Shown piece after piece: positions 56,309 through 64,000 of a stretch of 64,000 nt of DNA. The stretch lies in assembly GCA_021399435.1 (NCBI GenBank), contig JAJTUP010000005.1, positions 310,001 through 374,000 on the forward strand, in the 5' to 3' direction. The notes below the pieces were generated by a model. It saw nothing but the letters and a program-made list of their open reading frames with translations, made no database searches and was not told where the DNA came from. The translations under genes were made by a program, and so were the position numbers. Numbering within the stretch: position 1 is the stretch's first letter; the number at the start of each line of letters is the position of its first letter. Source of the DNA: Diaporthe sp. PMI_573 (taxonomy: Eukaryota > Ascomycota > Sordariomycetes > Diaporthales > Diaporthaceae).

Positions 56309-58660
56309 GGTGGGCGACGTGTGTGGGTGTGTGTGTTTGTGTGAGTGTGTTTAGTTGGCAGCCGGCGGATCTAGGAGGAGCACGTCGCCTGCGGCAAAGT
56401 CCGAGGGATGGGTCCTGTCCTGTGGATAACGGAAAGCATGGGGAAGCGGGAAGGGAAAATCGCCGCAAATAAAGTTCTCTTGTCGATGGAGATGCGATGG
56501 TGGATTCTATATGTGGCCCCTATGTTCGTGGCTATCCCAAGTGATTAGTACGGGCGCCGGAAGGCCGTTATGTCGCATACGACACAACGTCTCTTGCCAC
56601 GCAGTGTGTTTCAAAAGTGAGACCCTTTACCTGCTTGCCTGCAGCCAGCGATATGGTCAACACTGCTTGGATACAACCTGATTATCTTAGTGGCGTCCCG
56701 AAGTCGTGAAGCCTAAAGACTCGCCATATTTCTTCGAGGACAAGCCGCCAGCCCAACCAACCTCTTGTGTTTTGGACCGCATTTGCCGGGCCCACACCTC
56801 CTTAAGCTGTCGAAGTTGAGGCATTGTCCTCTGTAACGGACTTCTAACAATGCCGCCCATGTCCTTGGCCCGTTGCCACGAACAGGTTTTGATCCCCGGG
56901 GGTTTCGGGTGTCCTGACTCAGGGCGGCACACCCGCCCTTTACCCGACGAAGCTCATCTAATAAATATTGGGCGCCCCCACTGTCAGTCGGCCGTGCGAG
57001 GGGTCCCACGATGCCGTCCCCTTCTCGAAGCTCGGCAAGTGCCAGATAACGGTGATCCTCTGCTAGTGCGCGCCAGGGCGCTGCAAGACCGCAAACCTTA
57101 AATGGCCTGCCTCTCGGCTGGTGATTCCAGAAGAGGATCCGGTAGAGAACGAGACAAGATCCTCGTGGGAGAACTGATGCTGGTGGGCGATGAGGGATCT
57201 AACCGATCTCTTGTGGGAGATGGATGGGCGTTGCTTATTTACGCGCATAGACATCACCAGGGCAGCGTGGATCCGGCCGAATCTGAACGAATGTGACCTG
57301 GACAGAGGGGCAGAGTTGCACTGGAAATGGTTCTTCTCATGATGAACGCGCATGCGCAATACGGACTCGACTCCCAGATGCAGAAGAGTGCGGGAAATAG
57401 TTCACATGATAGCGTGATCGCGTTCATGGGCAAAAAGGAGTAACTTCCGACGGTATCGTGAGAAGCACTTCGAGAAAGAGGGGTCAGAATTGATTCTCAC
57501 TATCCTGCCCCCTTTTTGACTCCCGGCAAGGTCTTGGTACCAGGTCTAATCCAGATTGACTTCGCAAGGGTAGACGCGCGCTCAGATACCTTGCTTTTTT
57601 TGCAGGCTCGGATGGTTATGCGAAGAATGACATGGTCGTGATCAAATATGAGTGAGCATTGACGAAATAATAAGGACAGAGTCAGACTCTCTGAGGAATG
57701 AAAAACTAGAAATAAGCATAGTCGACCTGCACGCACATACATACACATCCATCTCGAAGTCACATAGTAGAGCACGCGCCAAGCACTCGCCTAACAAGGT
57801 AACATCGGCATAAATGGACCCCTTGCAACCGACAGGCCAAGTCTAGGCTTTGGTAAGAGAAAATGTCAACTTGCTATCCGAGCTTGGAGCTTACAAGCAA
57901 TGGTATATGGCATGCCCAGTGCTTGAGTTGTTGCGACGAGGAGGTGTCTGCCCACGGCAGTGTCTGAACGGAATTCCTTTCCGGGGCTCTGAAATCTGCT
58001 CTTCCGGTGGTTGGCTGTAGGATCGCCGTTTAATGTCGTATATCTTACGAGACAAGCCCATGGGCTGAGCAGAGCCTGAGGGTTCCGCATAGCCACGCAT
58101 ACCCACGCGGGGTACTACTGCGTATGCTGGGCGGCCCTTGTCCGGCAAGATATCGCAATTTCGGACACCACAGGCAGGGTCTGCAAGGCCTGCTGCTCTA
58201 CACTAGCATCCGAAGGGTCTTCCAGCCCCCAGCCCCGAGATCAATTATGTGCGCGAAGAGGCTTTATCGTCTGCAAGCCTTCGAGTGCTTGTGGGTCCTA
58301 ATGACCCAAGCCATCAGCAGCCACGGAAGACGGACCACCCTTGCTTACCGATACATGACGAGACTAAAGAACCTTGGAGTCAACTATTAGCAAACCCCTT
58401 GCAGGAGCTGCGCGAATAAGCATCGCCAAGGCAACCGCACGCCAAGGTTACAATATGAAGGGTTCTCCTTTCCGGCGAACAGGTCAGGTGAGGTGGGAGT
58501 CAAGGACTCCACATCGCTGACAGGAGGAGGCTCGCGAAGCCTTCGACAGATCCTTAAATACAATAAAGTCCTGACGCACACGGGCTTCTTGGCTACGCAC
58601 ATACCGTGTCAGGGAACCTGGAACCTGTTGAAGAAGCTCCTCGCCACTGCAACCTCAGCC
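56309..58660. other. Intergenic region
   Basis: About 2.35 kb between the divergent rhodopsin-domain gene and the oxidoreductase gene. Overlapping minor frames occur without motifs. The GT-rich tract at 56323-56351 belongs to the rhodopsin gene's leader. No other feature is recognised. Confidence 0.4.
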
Positions 58661-60270
58661 ATGCATCCCCTCCGGTTCCTGCTTGTCGGTCTGCAGACCG
58701 CGACCATGGCTGCTGCAGCCTGTGTCGACATTGCTACACGATCCGTGGCGGCCGACCTGCAGAGCCTGGCCCCGGCCTCGTCCGTCGCTGTCCAGGTCCG
58801 GGAGCGATGGAGCGAGGTTGACGCGCCTGTGGCGACTGTTGTGTTCAACGCGACCAGCGAGAAGGATATAAGTGAAGTGGTATGTCGGCCGGCCTCTTGT
58901 CACTCATCATGATTCAACTTCGCCTATCCATATATTCATCGTCATAAGCTTACATTATCGACTCACAACCATAGGTCAAGTACTGCGTCAAGAAGAACAT
59001 CCGTTTCGTCGCTCAGAATGGCGGCAACGGGTGGGCAACAGGCCAGTTCAACCTGGGCAGCACGGGTGTGCTCATCAACCTGGCGGGCCTGAACCAGGTC
59101 AGCATCAGCGCCGACAAGAAGACGGCCACGATCGGCGGCGGCGCCATCATCAGCGATGTCATCACGGCCGCCGACGCTGCCGGCGTCCTGGTCCAGACGG
59201 GCAACTGCAACTGCGTCGGCGCCCTCGGGGCGGCCCTGGGCGGCGGGTATGGGAACCTTCTCGGCGAGCACGGGTTCGCGATCGACAACATCCTCGAGCT
59301 GCGGGTCATCACTGCCACGGGGGAGGCTCTCACGGCCTCGAGCACGACCAACCCGGACCTGTACTGGGCCCTCCGCGGCGCGGGCCCCAACTTCGGCATC
59401 GTCACCTCGGCCAAGGTGAACGCCTTCCCGACCGACGACCGCAACGCCCTGATCGTGAACTTCACCTTCGACCCGTCCAAGGTCGCCGCCGTCGCCCAGG
59501 CAATCCAGGACCTGCCCCTCCTCCCGCAGCAGGTCGTCTACCTGGTCCTGTCAAACTCGGCCGACGGCACTAACACGCCCACGGTGGTCGTGACGGGGTT
59601 CCTCCGCGGCGGCACGGTGGAGAGCGGCCGCACCGCCTATGGCCCGCTGTACGACCTCGGCCCTCTCACAAACTCGAGCGTCGTGACCCCCTACCAGGGG
59701 TGGAACGCGGCCAACGACGGCTTCTGCACGCGCGGAGGCCGCAAGCCCGCCTTCAGCACCACCATCGACAACATGAAGGCCGACACGTGGCCGCAGATCT
59801 GGGACCTGTACAAGGGGTTCCAGGCGCAGCCCGGGGCCGCGAACTCGGCCGTCCTGATCGAGCGGTACAACCTGACCACGGCGCAGGCGGTTCCCGCTGG
59901 GTCCACGGCGTTTGCGGAGGAGAAGCGTCACGAGGCGTTCGCGCAGGCTATCGTCATCCCTTGGTATGAAGATGCGGCGCTAGACGCGCAGGCTGAGGCG
60001 TTTGGGGCGCAGGTCAGGGATATCTGGAGTTTCTCGTCGAGCGCGGTTGCGAACCCCACGTAAGTCATCTATCCGCTCAGAGTGGCGATCGACAGTATTT
60101 GTGCATGCATGTCATCGAGATGAGACTGACGAATGAACAGGTATATCAACTTTGCCCACGGAGACGAGGAGCTACAGGCCATCTACGGCTCCGCCCTGGA
60201 CCGCCTGAGGACGCTTAAGCAGCAGTTCGATCCTTCTGGTGTCTTTAATCAGTGGTTCCAGATCAAGTGA
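58661..60270 (+). CDS. FAD-linked oxidoreductase, berberine-bridge-enzyme-like
   Basis: Exons 58661-58879, 58975-60059 and 60141-60270 give 477 residues. The protein has an N-terminal hydrophobic lead, then the FAD-binding part: FVAQNGGNGWATGQF, KKTATIGGGAIISDV and QTGNCNCVGALGAALGGGYGN, followed by DLYWALRGAGPNFGIVT. The C-terminus has the BBE landmark YINFAHGDEELQAIYG and FDPSGVFNQW. In bicovalent family members a His in the RxGGH motif and a Cys in the CxxVG motif link to FAD. Here the His position is Asn91, while Cys151 is kept, so at most one covalent bond is expected. Substrate is unknown. The family serves alkaloid, terpenoid and sugar oxidation. The gene is intact and G/C-rich at third positions. 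Confidence 0.9.
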
Positions 60271-61154
60271 TTGGTTGAGGAGGAGCTTGACTGCAGTATA
60301 TAGGAGGCTATCACGCTTATGGTTATTAATTACTATACCTATATACAGTAAAAGGCGAAATGGGCTTCGCTAAAATCTTTAGTTAACATTTTTAGTAGTG
60401 GTGGTGTGGGTCCGTGGCTTAGAGGGGTTGGCAGACAATGCTTGTAGTGTCGAAGTACTCAGGGAGAAATCGCTAACAGAGCCAGAACTGGCTTACAGAT
60501 AATCTGTCAGGGACAACTTTTCCAAAAGCTGCTTCATCTCCCTCCTTATCTCTCTCCGCCACAGCTACCGTACTGTATCAACCATCTAGTGTCACAGCAA
60601 TACAAACTGACAGAGGGACTAGTATATATGTATTTAAGCAAGAGTCTCTAAGCATTCAGTATCTATTACAGTGCACCAGATTGTTAAAGTGTAATAGATA
60701 ACCCCGCTCTGTTTTCCTGACTCCTCATGGCCTAAGCCGTCAAAAGGAGCAATCAGTCCAATGATGCACAGCTATTGCCTGCTGTGTTACCTCATGTCAG
60801 CCGCCATGATTTCATAAGGCATCCAGCTGCCTAGAGGATATCAGTCTACCCCTCTCATGTGCGGAGGCGGCCGAAACTTACATCTGTCACGTCATCGTTG
60901 AGCAGCTGGCGTACATCCCCATATCACCAGTGACCATTCAACCCGCTGGATAGCTTTGCCTTCGTCTGCCTATAAGCAAGAGCTTGGCATCTATGGACCT
61001 CACTCATGTAGGCTACTTACTTGCGATTCTGAGCCTTGTCATTTATCGCCGAATTCTAATTGCGTCGCAGCAAGCAGGAACCAGTATGCCACAGTGAGAT
61101 ACCGAAGTAAGCTGGGCTAATACTAGACACATAAGCCAGGAGATAATAGACAAG
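60271..61154. other. Intergenic region upstream of the microexon HET gene
   Basis: About 0.9 kb, AT-rich. It contains the leader of the downstream HET gene. No coding exon or repeat copy of the intron-like unit is seen here. Confidence 0.4.
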
Positions 61155-64000
61155 ATGGGGCACAATGGGAGAGATAACGGAAAGTACGAAGCGGTAGGTT
61201 AATCTACACAGAAGATAGGCTGGAGGTTCTTATAAACAAGTCATAATCTCTGACCTAGGTGTTTTTGGTGATGATATAGGAGGTAAGTATTACTCCCTGC
61301 CTCCCATGCCTCCCCTGCCTCTCAAGGCTTGTTTCTAATCTGGGTGTTTTTGGTGGTAATATAGCGTGTAAGTATTACTCCCTGCCTCCCCTGCCTCTTA
61401 AGGCTTGTTTCTAACCTGGGTGTTTTTGGTGGTAATATAGGAGGTAAGTATTACTGCCTGCCTCCCCTGCCTCTTAAGGCTTGTTTCTAACCTGGGTGTT
61501 TTTGGTGGTAATATAGGAGGTAAGTATTACTGCCTGCCTCCTCTGCCTTTCCTGCCTTTTAAGGCTTATTTTTAATCTGGGTGTTTTTTTTGGTAATATA
61601 GTTAGTAAGTATTACTCTCTGCCTCCCTTACCTCTTAAGGCTTGTTTCTAACCTGGGTGTTTTTGGTGGTAATATAGCCTGTAAGTATTACTCTCTGCCT
61701 CCCTTACCTCTTAAGGCTTGTTTCTAACCTGGGTGTTTTTGGTGGTAATATAGCCTGTAAGTATTACTGCCTGCCTCCCCTGCCTCTTAAGGCTTATTTC
61801 TAACCTAGGTGTTTTTTTTGGTAATATAGGGAGTAAGTATTACTGCCTGCCTTCCCTGCCTCCCCTGCCTCCCCTGCCTCTTAAGGCTTGTTTCTAACCT
61901 AGGTGTTTTTGGTGGTAATATAGTGGGTAAGTATTACTCCCTGCCTCCTCTGCCTCTAAAGGCTTGTTTCTAACCTAGGTGTTTTTGGTGGTAATATAGG
62001 AGGTAAGTATTACTACCTGCCTCCCCTGCCTCCCCTGCCTCTTAAGGCTTGTTTCTAACCTAGGTGTTTTTAGTGGTAATATAGTGGGTAAGTATTACTT
62101 CCTGCCTCCTCTGCCTCTAAAGGCTTGTTTCTAACCTGGGTGTTTTTGGTGGTAATATAGGAGGTAAGTATTACTCCCTGCCTTCCCTGCCTCTTAAGGC
62201 TTGTTTCTAACCTGGGTGTTTTTGGTGGTAATATAGCGTGTAAGTATTACTCTCTGCCTCCCCTGCCTCTAAAGGCTTGTTTCTAACCTGGGTGTTTTTG
62301 GTGGTAATATAGTTAGTAAGTATTACTCTCTGCCTCCCCTGCCTCTAAAGGCTTGTTTCTAACCTGGGTGTTTTTGGTGGTGATATAGCCTGTAAGTATT
62401 ACTACCTTCTCAGGCAATCTTTAAGGATACATCTATAACGAAGAATCCTGGGAATGTATAGTGGGTAAGTTCTTGTTTTAATCCTGATCATCTTAACCTG
62501 CTAAACATCCCTAGCTTGCTCAAGATCAATGGATACGTCAACATGATCTTGCTCTCAAATTCAAAGCTACTTGGCCTCGTGATTGTCTTTCCTTGGACGA
62601 CTTTCCAGACCACTGCCAAGGAGTACGCCAATCTACCATCTCGTCTTCCTCTGGTTCTCCATGTGGTTCATGCACCCTTTGTCAAGCTCTTGAGACCTCT
62701 AGTCTCAGGTTTGGTGCTAATAAGAGTATGTTGGATCAACCTTTTAACTTTTAAACAGCTTGTACCAATTCTAATTGGTTCTAGACCTTCGCCACCTCTA
62801 TTACGGCTTGCCATTACCTCTTCAAGCGGGGTCTCCTGATCATTTCAAGCTGGTGAAGGAGTGGCTGCACCTTTGTGACCGGGGGAAATGCGGAGCAGAA
62901 ACTGCTCAGTGCTTCTCCAAATCGCCACCGGGTGTGTTTCCCACCAGACTCATTGACCTCGGCTATACTCTCAAACTAGGCCGATTCCAATTGGGTAACT
63001 TCAGTTGGGTCAAGATTCGTCTTTCTCCCAAAGAGCACCTACCTTACATCGCGCTTTCGCATTGCTGGGGCGATTTATCTACTGATCTGAAGGGGAAATG
63101 GAGTACAACACGCGAAAACTTAGAATCTCGCACCAAGACTGGGTTTCATATCAATATTCTTCCAGCCACCTTTCGCGACGCAGTCACAGTCACACGAAAA
63201 CTTGGCATACGATATCTCTGGATTGACTCACTCTGCATCCTACAAGGCGACAAAGATGACTGGGCATCTGAAGCAGGAAAAATGCAAGATGTCTTCCGCG
63301 GAGCCTATTGCACCATCGCTGCTACCTCAGCTCAAGACTCTACTAAAGGGTTTCTAGCCCGTCCTGCGCCAGAGCCTGGCAAATGGGTCTGTACTACTCA
63401 AGCCGGCAATCCATCGACATTCACTACTACCTTCATGGACAACTTTCAAGTTGATGTGCTGGGAGGGATCCTGAACACGCGAGCCTGGGTCTTACAAGAA
63501 CGGGCCTTGTCAAGGCGAACACTTCACTTTACAGATCGACAGACCTACTGGGAATGTGGTGGTGGTGTGCGATGTGAAACTCTCACATATATGCGCAAGT
63601 AAGTGAAGTACCCTCCCTATTAATAGGTTGTGCTTTTTGATCTATATAACAGCAGTGGGTTCCTAACTCTCTATAGTTATGGAAGCATTCTGAGTGATCC
63701 AGAGTTTCCTAGGTCTCTGGAAGATGCAAACCTGCAGAAAAAGTTTGAGATACCTCACAAACTCATCACTCGCTATTGTGAATTAGGCCTTACGAACGAC
63801 ACAGATAGGGGTACAGCTATCAGGTCACTGATAACTGCTATGGCCAAAACACTCAATACACCAGTTGACTTTGGTGTATTTCATAAGTTCACTCATCGAT
63901 CTCTTCTGTGGCGCAGAAACCAAGAGGGTCCCATGGTACAAATTCAATATCGTGAACAGGTGCCTCCTCCGTCTTGGTCGTGGGAGTCATACATGGGTAA
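61155..64000 (+). CDS. HET-domain protein with sixteen 3-base exons at its 5' end, runs off the window
   Basis: ATG 61155 opens a 13-codon exon (61155-61193, MGHNGRDNGKYEA). It is followed by sixteen triplets: 61280, 61365, 61441, 61517, 61602, 61678, 61754, 61830, 61924, 62000, 62085, 62161, 62237, 62313, 62389 and 62462 (first base of each). They read EREELPPGWEWERLPW. The body continues at 62515-62725, 62785-63598 and 63677 onward. All joins are in phase. The body shows YIALSHCWGDL, IRYLWIDSLCILQGDKDDW, CTIAATSAQDSTKGFLARP and WSWESYMG, the standard HET motifs, plus an N-terminal region rich in Cys (CGSCTLCQ). It should be an incompatibility-type HET protein and is otherwise undamaged. The downstream end is not in the window. 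The microexon reading is from splice-site logic and frame continuity and needs RNA evidence. Confidence 0.8.
61194..62514 (+). repeat. Tandem array of near-identical introns separated by 3-base exons
   Basis: Seventeen candidate introns in a row. Fourteen (61283 to 62388) are near copies: ten are 73 bases, three are 82 and one is 91. Each starts GTAAGTATTACT, has a C/T-rich CTGCCTCCCCTGCCTC tract, then TTAAGGCTTGTTTCTAAC with a branch-like CTAAC, and ends GGTGGTAATATAG. The steps of 9 bases come from extra TGCCTCCCC-like units. The flanking introns (61194-61279, 62392-62461 and 62465-62514) are diverged. The unit resembles introner-like elements reported in some fungi, but here they sit in a direct tandem row exactly one codon apart. 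A plain minisatellite that happens to carry splice sites is the alternative. Confidence 0.85.

Noticed and set aside
61239..62400. Array as an ordinary minisatellite or CRISPR-like repeat
   Set aside because: Complete splice signals in every unit, a fixed 3-base spacing, variable triplets and an in-frame join to a protein on both sides are not explained by a plain satellite. CRISPR arrays do not occur in fungi and the spacers would be far too short.

Overview
The window is nuclear DNA of a filamentous ascomycete (Pezizomycotina, probably a sordariomycete-type genome). Genes carry many short introns of about 50-100 bases with GTAAGT/GTGAGT-like donors, CTAAC/CTGAC branch sites and CAG/TAG acceptors. 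The gene content is typical of such fungi: HET-domain proteins, a STAND NTPase, a small-oligopeptide transporter, a cutinase, a terpene cyclase, an OTT_1508-type deaminase, a fungal rhodopsin-like membrane protein and a berberine-bridge-like oxidoreductase. No tRNA, rRNA, CRISPR array or intact transposon was recognised. All exon joins are read by eye.

Layout. 0-7 kb: OPT transporter (+), C2H2 zinc-finger protein (-), OTT_1508-type deaminase (+). 7-15 kb: broken HET gene (-), small conserved-type fungal protein (-), cutinase (+), P450 remnant (-). 15.8-19.1 kb: terpene cyclase (+) and short-chain dehydrogenase (+). 19.4-24.3 kb: broken STAND/NACHT gene with a zinc-binding C-terminus (-). 26.3-28.9 kb: large intact HET gene (-). 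29.9 kb: tiny Gly/His-rich protein (-). 30-45.5 kb: gene-poor stretch interrupted only by a SWIRM-domain gene (-); its 10.7-kb upstream interval holds no convincing gene but is rich in CAATTG hexamers. 45.6-47.6 kb: F-box/WD-type protein (-). 48.9-54.2 kb: two tandem HET genes (+), the first broken and the second intact. 54.8-60.3 kb: rhodopsin-domain protein (-) and FAD-linked oxidoreductase (+). 61.2 kb to the window end: a fifth HET gene (+) with an extraordinary 5' end.

The main discovery is at 61155-62514. After a 13-codon first exon, the fifth HET gene appears to be split into sixteen consecutive exons of exactly three bases. They are separated by near-identical introns, ten of fourteen exactly 73 bases long and the rest longer by 9 or 18. 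Each intron has its own GTAAGTATTACT donor, CTAAC branch site and ATATAG acceptor. The triplets read EREELPPGWEWERLPW and join in frame to the first exon and to the HET body. Every possible skipping event keeps the frame, so the array could in principle give a very large set of N-terminal variants.

A second theme is decay among self/non-self recognition genes. Two HET genes and the STAND gene carry in-frame stop codons (TAG, TGA, TAA, TAG) plus small indels, in otherwise conserved reading frames. Most housekeeping-type and metabolic neighbours are intact. The four stops are each one C-to-T change from a sense codon, which fits repeat-induced point mutation or ordinary decay, but the sequence alone does not prove a cause.
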